Assembly: GCA_023653785.1 (NCBI GenBank)
Contig: JAMKCH010010222.1
Span: 1-64,000 of the forward strand
Origin: Ophioderma brevispina
Lineage: Eukaryota; Echinodermata; Ophiuroidea; Amphilepidida; Ophiodermatidae
Length of the DNA: 64,000 bases
Direction: 5' to 3'
Under the pieces are notes generated by a model. That model saw only the letters and a program-made list of their open reading frames with translations, was not told the origin of the DNA and ran no database searches. Position numbers and translations under genes: made by a program. This document shows positions 36,952 to 48,375 of the stretch, one piece after another (position 1 is the first letter of the stretch; the number at the start of each line of letters is the position of its first letter).

Positions 36952-37052
36952 GACACACACACGCACACACACACACACAAACCCTCACACACCCACACAC
37001 ACAAACCCACACACACACACACACACAATATATATATACACATATACCCATA
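36952..37052. repeat. CA microsatellite with TA end
   Basis: CA repeats with interruptions, followed by ATATATATAC. The 148- and 64-residue minus frames across it are Cys-Val repeats. Confidence 0.9.
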
Positions 37053-37059
37053 CAGCCGC

Positions 37060-37450
37060 GTAACATTATGACATTTTGGACTTTTGAATAAATTTGACAT
37101 ATACGTTTGTTTGGTAGTACTTTACAAATTCACCAAATGTCAAGACCCAAAGTGGCTTAATTAGTAAAATAGTAATTAACTAATTATGACGTATTTGCAA
37201 ACATTATTAAAATTGTTCACATCACATAACGACGTATTTGTCACAAATCTGTACTCTGCGCAGGCCCATAGCATCGTATCTGCATTTTTGATATATTTGC
37301 CGTTTTAAAAAGTGACGTATTTGTGCGACGTAATTTTCAGTTCACGGCAGCGTTGATATTTTGTCGTTTCCACATAGTGACGTATCTACGCACGCGCGTC
37401 ACCTAACGGCGTGTTGACGTGACGTATTTGTTGTTTGCACTTTGAAATCG
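37060..37450 (+). mobile_element. ACGTATTTG motif array (family II), copy A
   Basis: The motif TGACGTATTTG or close variants lies near 37187, 37229, 37313, 37378 and 37421. Longer forms read CACATAGTGACGTATCTAC. It corresponds to 60121-60445 in copy B, where the CGTC end is preserved; here that end has changed to CAGCCGCG. The right side runs into a GA repeat. Confidence 0.6.
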
Positions 37451-37458
37451 TTATTTTG

Positions 37459-37498
37459 AGATTAGAGAGAGAGAGAGAAAGGGAGAGAGAGAGAGAGT
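37459..37498. repeat. GA microsatellite
   Basis: AGAG repeats with small interruptions, conserved in position with 60454-60492 of copy B. Confidence 0.9.
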
Positions 37499-38245
37499 AA
37501 ACAGATAGTTTTACTGAAATACATTGAAAGGCAGCACAGAATGCTCTAAAAACACAGCATTAGTTATCAATAAATTTCAAACGATTTCAAAATTATATTT
37601 GATCTAATTCCTTAATTCTGTACCTAGTTGTATCTTTGTTTACAAAATCCTTAGTAATATATTTCGTCCTGTTGCTATAAGGCAGGTTGTGAATAATGCA
37701 TCTTTTGGCGTACACATTCGCTCAGGGAGGGACACTAATCTTTCAACTTTAATAATAAATGACAATCTCTACCCTTCAAGTTGACTAAAGCTTTTAACTG
37801 CTGCAGCACACTCATGTAATAAGCAAAACGTGGGATGATAGGACATTTACAAGAGTAATATGTGCCATCCCTAATGTGACCATTACATCACACAAAAGGC
37901 TGAGGAAAAATCCTTTGACATTGCCACTCTTTTTATTCGAAGGTGGCATTGATCAATTGATTGAGTACTAAATACTTTCACTAAAAAACACCTGTTTTCC
38001 GTCTGTGTGTGATTATTACTCAAAAAAAAAAAAAAAAAAGATTGGCCTTCGGAATCAACCTAAAATGATTATCGAGTATCATTTATCTGAATTACATTAA
38101 TGTTAGGTAACAAAGATTGGATACTGAATATTGAAATCATTTATATATAAAAAATCTAATTCGGGGAGTAAACAGCAGCGTGCTTTTTCTGGAACTTTTT
38201 GCTAAGATCTAGTGAGATAACATGAGTATTCACAATATGACTTTT
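37499..38245. other. Duplicated non-coding DNA
   Basis: Aligns to about 60490-61165. A copy-A-only insert of about 38 bases with an A run (about 38007-38045) interrupts it. Confidence 0.55.
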
Positions 38246-38755
38246 AACCCTCATCTACCTGAGCCACTTTTTGTAACAAAACTCCCGAAAGGGGGGAGGG
38301 GCTATGAGTTTCGTTACTGAACATCCGATTCTTATAAATTTGGAACCACAGGGTAACTTAGAGTTTTTTCTTTCCATTGGTATCAAAATAAGTACCAACA
38401 TCCCCATTATGACGTCACTAAGACGTCATATGTTGAGGAAAGTATGAACATACTGAATATAGGGTGGAAAATTGATATTTCGCAATTTTAGCGACTCAAC
38501 ACTAGAATGCTTTCATTATATAATACTAGTCATTTCCCATCAAGTAGAGCCAAAAACCACATGAAAATCGGATTTCCTAACATTATTGGCGAAAAATGAA
38601 TTTTACTCTTGTGTTTCTATGGAAATTGGACATTTTTGCTACCACTCGAACTTTATTGATGACGTCATTGTGACGTAAATGCCTAGGCATGTTGGTACCA
38701 CTACCTTGGTATCAATGGGAAAGAGGGTGTAGCGAAGGGTTTAAGAGAAGCATCG
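38246..38755. mobile_element. TTAA-ended MITE with GACGTCA core, copy 2 (absent from copy B)
   Basis: Starts TTAACCCTCATCTACC and closes near GAAGGGTTTAA, an imperfect inverted pair compatible with piggyBac-like ends. In copy B the flanks meet directly near 61165 (GAGTATCCACAATGACCTTT). The body matches 6240-6610, including ATTATGACGTCACTAAGACG. No coding sequence. Confidence 0.6.
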
Positions 38756-39026
38756 ACAATGGCCTTTGAGTAAGAGTATATGTTCTAATGCTTTCAAATT
38801 ACGTAAGCCCCAAATCGTCCTCCCTCATCGTGCAGTTTTTTTTTTTTTTTTTTTTTTGGGAAATTGCAAATAACACTAAGTATTTTTTTTTTTCGAATAA
38901 AGCAAAGACAAAATTACTTAATTATTCCACGAGACGACCCAATCTTCCTAGGATGTGTCCTTTTAGCAACCCACCTATACAGTATCAGCTCTGAGCTACA
39001 ACAGTTTGTCTGAGCTTCTTTGCAAA
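38756..39026. other. Duplicated non-coding DNA with T runs
   Basis: T runs near 38838-38860 and 38883-38895 align with the T/A tract at 61283-61330. The mariner insertion of copy B falls within the matching interval. Confidence 0.55.
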
Positions 39027-39305
39027 TTATCCCGTAACCGGGATGTTTAGTGAGGGACGATTTTTTTTTTTCCAAAAGAGGACCTTTCCAAAAATTGCAG
39101 GGTGTGGATTTTTTACCGAAATTTTCGATAACCTTTTTTCCGAGACCAAAAAATAATAAACCCTCTATTTTATTGCTCGCCCCGCTCGCATAATCTTAGT
39201 TTTTTTGTGGCCTTTTTAGCTATTTTTAGGGGTTTGCGGGCTTTTTTGGAACGGGGGTGGGGGGGGGGCGGTCCGCTCACCGCCCCTCTCTGGTTTACGG
39301 GCCTG
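39027..39305. mobile_element. hAT-type MITE, copy A
   Basis: The counterpart of 62387-62638. The right end ACGGGCCTG is followed by the target duplication GCAAAATG; the left end has decayed to TATCCCGTAACCGGG. Present in both duplication copies. Confidence 0.65.
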
Positions 39306-39987
39306 GCAAAATGCAAATGAGTATCTGCTAGCTGTCCGTATGCATGCTACGGTCCAGTTCTGTAGGGCATGCAAAAAAAAATTATAATCATCAGTCACAT
39401 AATTTTAATTTGGATGTGCCGGTGGATGCATGAGAGATTTTGTCGGAGTTCTAAAAGACAACTGCCAATCAGCTTCTTCATGAGAGTTCCTATAAGCACC
39501 TTTTCGATAGCCACGCAGTACCTCCCTTCATTGTCGTCCTGAAATCTCACACCTTCCAATCCCACGGTTTTTTCCCAAATACGACAAACGAACTGCCGTT
39601 GTTAAATGTTAGCAAACCTTTCGTGAACATTGGACCCAGCCACTTGTTACCAGGTAGGTCCCTGGATATTTTACCCTGCTAGAAGGTACGGAATGGTATC
39701 TTGGCTCTTTCAAACATTTTACCATAACATTTAATTGCCATAATGGGAACATCCGATAGGTTGGCGCACACTATATACGATGGACATTACTAATGATCTA
39801 AATATTATTTCTAAACGAAAAAGATATTTAATATCCTACGTATTTTGACAATTGTAAGGCTGCAAGTACAACACCCTATGTCAATAATAAATGAAGCTCA
39901 GCTGAGGAGAAGTAGTTGGAGTGAGCGATTGACTGTCGAATAAGTAGTGAAAAGGGGTTAGGTTTCCTGAGCAAATGCTTGATAATA
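39306..39987. other. Duplicated non-coding DNA
   Basis: Aligns with 62639-63325. Nothing recognised. Confidence 0.5.
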
Positions 39988-40626
39988 CAAGAAACATGTT
40001 GGTGCTGGGCACCAATGTATGCCCCGCGCTGCCGCGCAATGGCAGATTTATTTAAAACATCCGAAAATAGCCAAGAATTGAGAGATAAATAACATTTTCC
40101 AAACAAAAACATTGCTAGTGTATGTGACGTTTAGATTGAAAACTGATGGTATAAATAGTGCAAGTTCACTATACTCTTGTTCAAGTTTACTGTAGTACTA
40201 AATAGTGGACTCGACCATCGTAACTGATGTCAGCTGTCAAGAAATTGTCAATATTTCTGAATATGCAATGATATAACCAGGCACGTCTGGCACTTCGCCC
40301 AACTGGCCTGATATTTGACACCACTTAAACACGTGGAAATAGAACCTTGTACAGATCCAATATAAATTTGTATAAAAACACTGAAAATACTATCTATCTC
40401 ACACTGTATCAACATTTTACTTACACAAAAACTATTTTGTGTTTGCATAAATATTTATGCCATGTTCATCACAACCATTACGTAATTTTAGCACTGTTCA
40501 TCATTTTCAATTGTCATGAAAAATTGTTATGACCAAGGCTCTTCAGGCTTCAATACAGCAAAAACTCCATGTCTGTCAAGTTATTGCACATCTATAAGCC
40601 CCGCGCTCCCGCGCGGGGCAATAAAC
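39988..40626. mobile_element. ~640-bp insertion with GC-rich hairpin (absent from copy B)
   Basis: Copy B joins GCTTGATAATA to GAGTAGCACTTAAATCG directly (63300-63340). Copy A has about 640 bases between the same flanks. Near each end is GCCCCGCGCTGCCGCGC (40021) or GCCCCGCGCTCCCGCGC (40597). The second is followed by GGGGC and makes a perfect 8-bp stem with a 6-base loop, close to the right end. A 3' hairpin with no long inverted repeats is suggestive of Helitron or Helentron ends, but diagnostic TC/CTRR termini are not clear. Confidence 0.5.
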
Positions 40627-41715
40627 CCGGGTAGCACTTAAGTCGATCAATGTAGTTAAAATTGAATGAGAAACAGACTTTTTGACATGGTGACTTTTCG
40701 CACGTTAATGTCCAAATTGAAAACCTCCTTAATACGTTAATGTCCAAATTGAAAACCTCCTTAATTTCTTAAAATATGTTGATATTTATGTACACACTGG
40801 TAAAAATGGTTTATTAGACATTTGATCATTTTCCCCTGGACGAATTGATGACGTGATATGCAATCATACTCCAAGCAAGAAAGCAAGAAAGGCATACGTA
40901 AAATGTGGAAAAAAAAGGTTCTAAATCTCAGAATCATGCACAGTCTTGCATTTTGAGTTCTTTCTTAATGTACCATAATTTTGTAGCATTAAAGAATCGT
41001 CGAATTACAACATGTTGAAGGAAAACATGTCTTTGGGTACCGATTAAGTGGGAAAACTCTCATACCATTATACGGAATGGCATCAGAAATCAATGATAGA
41101 AATTCGATTGGACAACTTTAGTCATTTAGAGAGGGGAGAGAGGGAGATCGAGAGAGAGCGTGATAGAGAAAAAAAGATTAGAGAGAGAGAGAGCGAGAGA
41201 GCCACAATACCATTTTGGTTTTAACTATAATATGGTTTAAAATAAGATGTTTGGCCACCCTGATTTTGCGCTTCAAACAAAATGGAGGCCTAAATGACAT
41301 CACATACTATTATACATATAAGTATATTCTTTTATCGCGGCGCTAAAATAAATACGACAAATTATGTGGAGAGCAATTCGGAGTATAGGATGTATACGAC
41401 TTGTGATACTGTCCAAACATTACCTCACGAGACAATAGGTGAAGAAAGCGTAACATACACTGTGTTATAATAAAGCAAAGAGTCATTTGCGTAACTGAGC
41501 TCTAGAACATGTAAAGTATATAGCATACATACAATGTGGTCATCAGCCGGTTATGCCCTCCTTTAGTTGTCTCAATAACGTTGTTTTGTTCTTGGCTTAA
41601 ATGTCAAGAGGTATGAAAGAGCAAGAAGATAAGAAAGGCAAATAGACTATGAACAGATAAAGAATGGAGAAGGAAGCAAAAAGGATATAGAAAAATATTA
41701 AAGGCGAAAACAAGG
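40627..41715. other. End of the alignable duplication copy A, then unrecognised DNA
   Basis: A direct repeat of about 31 bases (CGTTAATGTCCAAATTGAAA) occupies 40702-40764 and is single in copy B. GA-rich repeats lie at 41130-41205. After 41382 comparison with copy B is not possible. Confidence 0.5.
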
Positions 41716-42448
41716 TTAACACTTAAGTGACCAAGGGGGGGGGGATTCCTATGGACCCCCAAAATTTGTTTTCGTGCTGGTCGCTTTACGCGTGGGATTT
41801 TTTCGCTGATTTTTTTTTGTAATTGTCTGACTTTTAAATGCGCTTCTTTTCATACCAAAATAATTAAAATCGGCCAAGCCGTTAATGAGTACTTAGTGGG
41901 GTCCCATGGAACCCCCTTGGGCACTACGGAAGTATCTGAGATATTTTTAAAAATCAAAGAACCAAAGCGATTTTTTTTTTGCTGATATAAGTTCACACAT
42001 ACATGTAAGTAAACAATTATGAGTAACATAAATAATCATTAACCCGTTATGTTCTGAAAACAAACAATTTCATCGTGGACATTGCTAAACCGTTACTGTA
42101 CAAACTCTACGTAAAAAATACAGGATTCCCTAAAACTGCTGGTTTTATGTTAAATATATGTAGTTTGGGTCTTCTAGAATAGATATCAACATAAAATAAG
42201 TTTTCAAAATGTTTGATGTAAGCGCAAGGCCCATTTGAATTTTCCGTCTTTTTGCCCAATTTTCGCGTGTTTTGAAAACAATGTTTTGCCCCTAATTTCC
42301 AGCCGAAATAACAATTTCATTTTTTATTGCTGATTTGGGGTTGTAAATTTCGTGTAAAAATTTCCTCGGGAAAGTGGTTTCCTTGGGGGTCCCCCCCCCC
42401 CTTGGGCACCAACGGGAGTGAAAACCCCTTGGTCACTTAAGTGTTAAT
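41716..42448 (+). mobile_element. G-rich TTAA-ended element, copy 2 (733 bp)
   Basis: Left end TTAACACTTAAGTGACCAAG followed by a G run; the right end is CTTGGTCACTTAAGTGTTAA, an exact inverse over 20 bases. Inner G/C runs make a second inverted pair (CCATGGAACCCCCTTGGGCA near 41904). The body matches 20915-22050 in reverse. A TTAA target is suggested. No transposase frame. Confidence 0.8.
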
Positions 42449-43625
42449 AAACAGACAGAGATACAGCTTATGCTTGCTTCTAAATGTTGCATACAGTGTT
42501 TCTTAACCTTGTCGGTCGCGGACACTTAAAATAGGTTCGAGAGGCTAAAAAGTCACAATGTTAATTTGAATAATTCGAAAAAGCATTATAAAAATAAAGG
42601 AGCTTTTGTTAAATTGTTAATTTTAAGTTCACCTATATCGATTAAACAACCAAGTTATTCAGCATTTAGACAGTCGATTTGACTCACAACCTACAAGATA
42701 AATGTGTTTGACCGTCGCCCCGAGCGTATGGATTTATTTGAAAATAGATTTTGGGGCCAAAAATGTTGGAGAACACTGTTTTAATGTACTAATAATTATC
42801 TTCATCATCTTTTATTGAAAAAGGGGACCATCCAATTTACGATAAACTGCAAGTTTAATGCAGCGCCCACAAATTAAATGAAATGACTTTTGGCTAACTG
42901 ACTTTGACATGTTATCCCATATAAATTCGTTGGTCTATTTAACATCAGATCAACCAGAAATCATTTAACTTTAATTTAAAATTCCTTTGAAACAGATTTC
43001 AACATGCCGTTACAGAATTGTGCTGGTCGAATTTAATTTACGCCACATGACAGCCTACGTATAATTTACCTTTATTGATGTGAATACCTATAATTTACCT
43101 TTATTGATGTGAATAGAACAAATAAAATGCATGGCCCGATCGCTATATAGCTTTGTCGCCAGGACCTCAGGTTTAACTGGTAGTGGTTAAATATTGGCAT
43201 ATCAAGTCATGAACGCTATTTCCGCTGAAATATTATGGTTTCGGGTCCATTCTCCGATAATGTGTTCAAAAAGTAGTTTTTAGTGTCGCTCACAGTCATG
43301 CACAGTTTAAGCTTGTTTTTGGCCTTTAAGAATGAATGTTTATGAATATAAATTATACTTAGGAGTTATGTTTTCAAAATGATCCGGACTAGATGTTGTA
43401 ACCGGATGAGAAAGTATCAAGCAATAAGGCTAAAGATGCATAATTCTTGCTTTTTGCCATGTCGCCAGGCCAAATCCGTTCTTTAAAATGTGTCCCTGCT
43501 CGTTACACAAGAGCGCATATCACAGATTGCATTGCATTTTTATCAGCCTCTATTATGCACTAATTGTTAAGTTTAAAACATGATAATATTGGATTATTAA
43601 AGTTTCGCAAGAGTTCTCTGAGAGC
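42449..43625. other. Unrecognised DNA with a 28-bp tandem duplication
   Basis: CTATAATTTACCTTTATTGA, then TGTGAATA, occurs nearly identically twice in tandem near 43062-43117. Otherwise nothing recognised. Confidence 0.45.
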
Positions 43626-44040
43626 ATGTCGCCAATATTGCAGACAGATACGTTACCATAATTCGAATGGATACAAAATTGCTAAAAGTAACTGAATACC
43701 TATGTTCCAATATGTGATAAATCGAGAAGATGTCAATGTTATATTATACATGTTTTGCATAAAAATCTGGTTTCAACGTAACAATTTCCAGCCCTAGTAA
43801 TGAAAGAAATCCCTCCTGTTACGTTCATACCGCGACAGATACGTTACCTCCCTCCTGCTACGCTCTTGCAATACGGCGTGATACATAAAGTCGAATAGCA
43901 CACCATGCTTTAGTATAAAGGTAATACCTGATAACGTATAGAGACTAAGTCGGTGAAGCACGTACTTTCATCAAGAACAGCACGACTAAGAAAAAGGCCC
44001 GACAGATACGTTACGACAGATATGTTACTTAAGTGTTAAC
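43626..44040 (+). repeat. GACAGATACGTTAC motif block with TTAA-type end
   Basis: CGACAGATACGTTAC or a near copy lies at about 43643, 43833, 43999 and, as CGACAGATATGTTAC, 44013; TTACGTTC and CTACGCTC fragments lie between. The right edge is TTACTTAAGTGTTAA, the same 11-base terminus as the G-rich element at 42448. No left counterpart was found, so it may be truncated. Confidence 0.5.
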
Positions 44041-45704
44041 ATTAGGCAGTATACTAAAAATCGGATATATTTTTAAGATCACTCATGCATTGTTCCGTGT
44101 TCTGAGAATATTAAAGTTTACGATTTTCAATGATTTTCAGGAATTCCTTAATGTTGATATTTCGTCATTTTGGAGACCAAACTTGAACACTTTAACGGAG
44201 AATGGCCCTTAAAATGACTTGTTTGGGTGTTATGATTTCCCCAAATATGTTGACCAATATTAATGTTTACTTTTTAGAATTTTATGGCCTTATAAAATAT
44301 TGTTTTAGCTCTCATATAAAAACGGATTTATGTGTATTTAGAGAATAAAGGTTTGTTTTAAAACCTCTGCCGTTTATCTATCGAGTCATATCACACGAGC
44401 GACAGCATTATTTAAAGTAGAACAACGAGACGCAGTAAAAAGTAGGGCCTAAATAACTTTGTACTTCATATTTTGAGTAGGTGTCGGTGGCCCGATTTAA
44501 CAATACAAAGTGTTCATCTTGATCGAATGACTTGGGGGTTAACTTTGCTAAGAATAATACAAAACAACAACTTTCATGGAAACAGTTTGGTATTTTTGTC
44601 ATTTCTGTAAGAAATTATAACATTTTTTCAAAAATCTGAACATTCCGGAAATGTCCAGAAAATGCCAAAGCCCTTAACCTTGGAATGGAGTATATTTGAA
44701 GCCTTAAACTATTGTTAAAATGTGTATTTTTACACCCTCTATCTTATCCCAATAATTCCTCCATTTCGACCAAAAGTTGGGCCTAAGTCTCCCTTTTAGG
44801 CCCTTTGTTCCATTTCAGATACTGCAATTTATTGACCTTTGTTATCGCATATAATGATATAGCCTTATACATTATCTGGTGCATAATCCCAATGTAGTCT
44901 TTTATGATATCATACGAGCATATGTATTTTTTTAATGCACCACTACTAGTCAAGGTAACTGTTACATTTAAATTTATGCATGAAACGAGCTCTAGTTGTC
45001 GAACCAATTACATTTGTATTTTCTTATCGCATATCCGTATTAATTGTACACAATTAAATCATGGGTGTAGGCATTTTCAAACTGCGTGCAGGAATAATCC
45101 ACTTACATTTTAACGTGCATGGCGAATTCAAAGTCGCTCTATATTGCCATTGTAACTCAGTCAATAGCTTCCAGTAAAACATCAGCTGATCTGGCAGCCT
45201 TTTCTCGCTGCCGAGTTATTGCCTACTGTCAAACTGGAGTTCATTAACAACCAGGCAATGCATTCAATTATGAACCTGACGCTTTAGAAATTGCACATTC
45301 CAATTATCTATCCATGGAGAAAATAGCAAGAAGCGACCTACATGTCGAAATGTATATGTGTCAAACAGTGCCTAGAGAACAGAATGAGAGTAACACCATT
45401 CATTTTTCCTCACACATTGGTGTCAATTATTTCTTTCCAATGTATTCTTTTTTAATCTATACTTGGGTAATGATATCACGCTTTATGTTACTCTCTTGAA
45501 TCCAGAAATGAATTTTAATTAAAATTGTAACTAGATTGATAACTCAAATGTAACGAATGGCACATTTTCATAAAAGAAGCATAAAAGAAATATCTAAACT
45601 TTACTATTTTAAATATTTAATATTTAATATTTTAAAGTCCAATACTAACCATAAATCTAATTTAAAACTACAATTATATTATTTTAATTAGGCTACAAAG
45701 CTAT
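44041..45704. other. Unrecognised non-coding DNA
   Basis: Frames at 44408-45499 are short and unassigned. AT-rich. No repeats recognised. Confidence 0.4.
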
Positions 45705-46119
45705 AAGTCTGTATGTGAAATCACAAATAATGTATATTGCAACATACGACGCATATTACACCGTTGTTTTTCAATGTACGTAAAATAAGATCACTATGTG
45801 AAAAGCTTGTTTACGAAAGACCGACGGAAATACGTCAAAATAGATCTGTATGTGAAATCGTTATTTTGGGATCGGCAAAATACAACGCTATATAAAACAC
45901 GTGTAAATGAATGGCGATTTTAAAATACGACAGTATGTGAAATATGGATATGATGATTTTGAGAAAAATGACAAAATATATAATTATAAACTAATTAATT
46001 TGGCATCCTCATATTTTGAAACTTTGTGGATGGCAAGAACTCGATGAACTAAGTTTAGGCGAAAGTTCGGCAACACCTCAAAAATTGTCGAAATACGACA
46101 GTATGTGATGCGGGCGACG
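45705..46119 (-). mobile_element. CGTC-ended motif-array element, family III
   Basis: Read on the minus strand from 46119 it starts CGTCGCCCGCATCACATACT and then GTCGTATTTCG. The motif TTTCACATACTGTCGTATTT recurs (near 46085-46105 and 45930-45955), with diverged forms near 45840 and 45800. It is close to the family II form (CACATAGTGACGTATTTG). The other end is not clear. Relatives lie at 55865-56110 and 28306-28470. Confidence 0.55.
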
Positions 46120-46299
46120 AATGAGCAACTAGAGTCAAGAAACTTATGTAAAACATACCTGACATATTGATTCCGCTGTTTGTACTGTACGTAACAATAT
46201 TCAGTAACTGTCTAGTGACTTGCAATGACATTAAAGGGAGTTTTAACTTAAGAGTTTTTTCATAGTAAACTTCAACTCATTAACCAAAATAAGTTTTTT

Positions 46300-47400
46300 C
46301 AATTCAATTCAAATTATTTTATTAGACTTATCATTCAGCCAATACATTACATAATGATACAATTATTTTTAATGTCTTAGGAATAAAGATTGACATATTT
46401 AGAGGGGGGAAGAAAAATAAAACAGGAATGTTGAAATGGCATGATATCAAATGCGGGAGGAGCCATAATAAGTCTAATGGACTTTGAGCATGACCCCACC
46501 TAAAATATACAATGATTATGATTAATAATTTAACTACTGACAAGCATGGACAAGACAAGACAGAACAAGACGATACAGGGCGAGGACACTGACAATTATT
46601 GTTTTAACAAGATCAGGGGCAACAGAACATGGTGAACGTGGCGAACCAGTAAAGACACGATTAAAAGAGAAGGATAAAAAGGTATTGCAATTATGGTGGT
46701 CAACTATAGAAATTGAGGGGGAGGAAGGAAACATACTGATGACATGTTTTATGACTGATAATCAAAAAAGTTCAATTTAAATATTTATTAATTAACTATT
46801 GTTTTAGATTAAATTTAAAAGCATTAATGGATTTAGAGTTTATGATACTGTTACTAAGTGATTCCATATTTTGGGACCAGAGTATTTTACTGAGCACTTA
46901 ATTAGGTTTGATGAGGGTTTGTGGTTGTGATGTATTGTTTGCATTCTGAGTGGCTATATGGTGTACTCACATGTTTGGAAAAATAGTTAGAAAATGAGTT
47001 TGGTAGGGGGTTTTTTGAGTTGTAACTATACATGAAAATCGCTGTTGTAGTTTATTTAAATCATAAATGTTAAGCGTTTTTAGATTGTGGAACATTGGTT
47101 TAGTATGAGATGTGTATTCAGTATTATTAATGAGACGTATGGCTCGTTTTTGAAGTTTGAATATATTGTCCAATTTATTCGAAATAGGAGAAGTCCATGG
47201 ACAGTGGTTATTATCTAATGTTATGTCCGTATTTGCCCAAGCTATGTTACTGTAAGATATGTAGGTAGTATTTTTTACCAAACATTTCATAAAGGCTTCG
47301 CCAAAAATGGTAGGAATACGAAAACGAATCCGTTCTGTATGTGTCACTTCAGTACTCACTTCATTAAAATTATTTTTCTGAAGCTGTTCGCCAAAACAAT
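46300..47400 (-). pseudogene. CR1/jockey-type LINE, 3' end of ORF2 and tail
   Basis: The minus-strand frame 47359-46967 holds the end of a non-LTR reverse transcriptase: YSNIAWAN, KLDNIFKLQKRAIRLINNTE, PMFHNLKTLNIYDL. After a stop it continues in the same style with TQNANNTSQPQT and KYSGPKIWN-like sequence, then SLSNSIINSKSINAFKFNLK, ending at a stop near 46785. The palm with the catalytic Asp residues is absent, so the insertion is 5'-truncated. The tail ends in a TTCAATTCAATTCAAA short repeat at 46302. The W/Y-N-x-AW and LQKRA phrases are typical of CR1, L2 and Rex-like clades; I cannot choose between them. Confidence 0.75.
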
Positions 47401-48235
47401 GTATTGTTTACATACTCGTTGCTTTCTAAATGACACAAAATTTCATTCACGACTTCTTTTCCTCAAAGCCACCCATTTTCTCTAGTGATTTTTTGGAGCA
47501 TTTATGACGGAAAATGATGTCTTTACAACGGAAGATACTAAGGAAGTAAACTCTCCTTTGTTATTGCCTAGAAGGTTACTTCTCGGAAGTTAATCTTCAG
47601 CTCCGCACTCCGATTCCTGAGCACACTAGTAACTTACGCCCAAAGTGGTGAGTAGTAACTACCAAGGTAGACTTACTATAGACTAGTTATTAATTTCACC
47701 GAATTGGTGCACTTGAGCCGTTAAAGATGCAAAATGACCATCGCAATCAGTATCCAGATTTTACTCACTCTGTACATATAGTTTCCTCTTATATCTATTT
47801 TTGTCTTTGATAATGACTATAAACATGTAAATAACAAAGTATTTATAATGCAAAATCCAATTTGTTCATGTATTATTAAACTGACATTGTTCAATATTAC
47901 GATCATTTATTCATGTCATGAACACAGAACTTTATATTATGGTAAAATAACCATGTCATTTTATGTAGACTCACGTTTCAAGTTACGTAGACGGTAGTTA
48001 TACGTTACCAAGTAATACCACTAGATACTGACACCGACATATCAAACGACCTGATCCTATTGCACATTAAAGGCGCATTAGGTATATCCTTTTCTGATGT
48101 TTACATTGTTTGTATTTTTTTTCCATACTAGGATTAAAAAAAACCCAAAAAACTTTCGATGTAGCACTGAGATATATGGAGTTATTCTCCCTAACACCCT
48201 GGGCCCATAATCAAATGTAATAACTGTATTTTTCC
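47401..48235. other. Unrecognised non-coding DNA
   Basis: A lone TTTTACTCACTCTGTACAT near 47758 resembles the right end of the 1021-1864 MITE, but no partner end was found. Confidence 0.4.
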
Positions 48236-48375
48236 CTCTCTGCCTTCTGTTTACTTTTTCTCGTTCTCTCTCTCTCTCTCTCGTTCTCTCTTTCCTTCTG
48301 TCTCTATCTCTATCATTCTCTCTCTTTCTGTCTCTATCGCTATCCCCTCTTTCTCTCTCCCTCTCTCTCTACACT
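48236..48375. repeat. CT-rich microsatellite
   Basis: TCTCTC repeats with CGTTC and CTATC interruptions over about 140 bases. Confidence 0.9.

Larger units (their letters stand above)
27165..41382 (+). repeat. Segmental duplication, copy A
   Basis: It aligns in direct orientation to 55561-64000. Anchor pairs: 27165 and 55561, 29591 and 57814, 30301 and 58510, 35830 and 59000, 37460 and 60452, 39305 and 62638, 41371-41382 and 63989-64000. The offset changes in steps that match insertions annotated separately. Most of the aligned background is non-coding. Open frames are not conserved between the copies, which argues against hidden genes here. The true 3' limit is unknown because copy B is cut by the window end. 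Confidence 0.9.

Noticed and set aside
36654..37100. 148-residue minus-strand frame.
   Set aside because: Much of it is a CA microsatellite read as Cys-Val repeats, and the frame is not kept in duplication copy B (59700-60110).
47758..47776. TTTTACTCACTCTGTACAT, like the right end of the 1021-1864 MITE.
   Set aside because: No matching left end or body nearby; too short to call.
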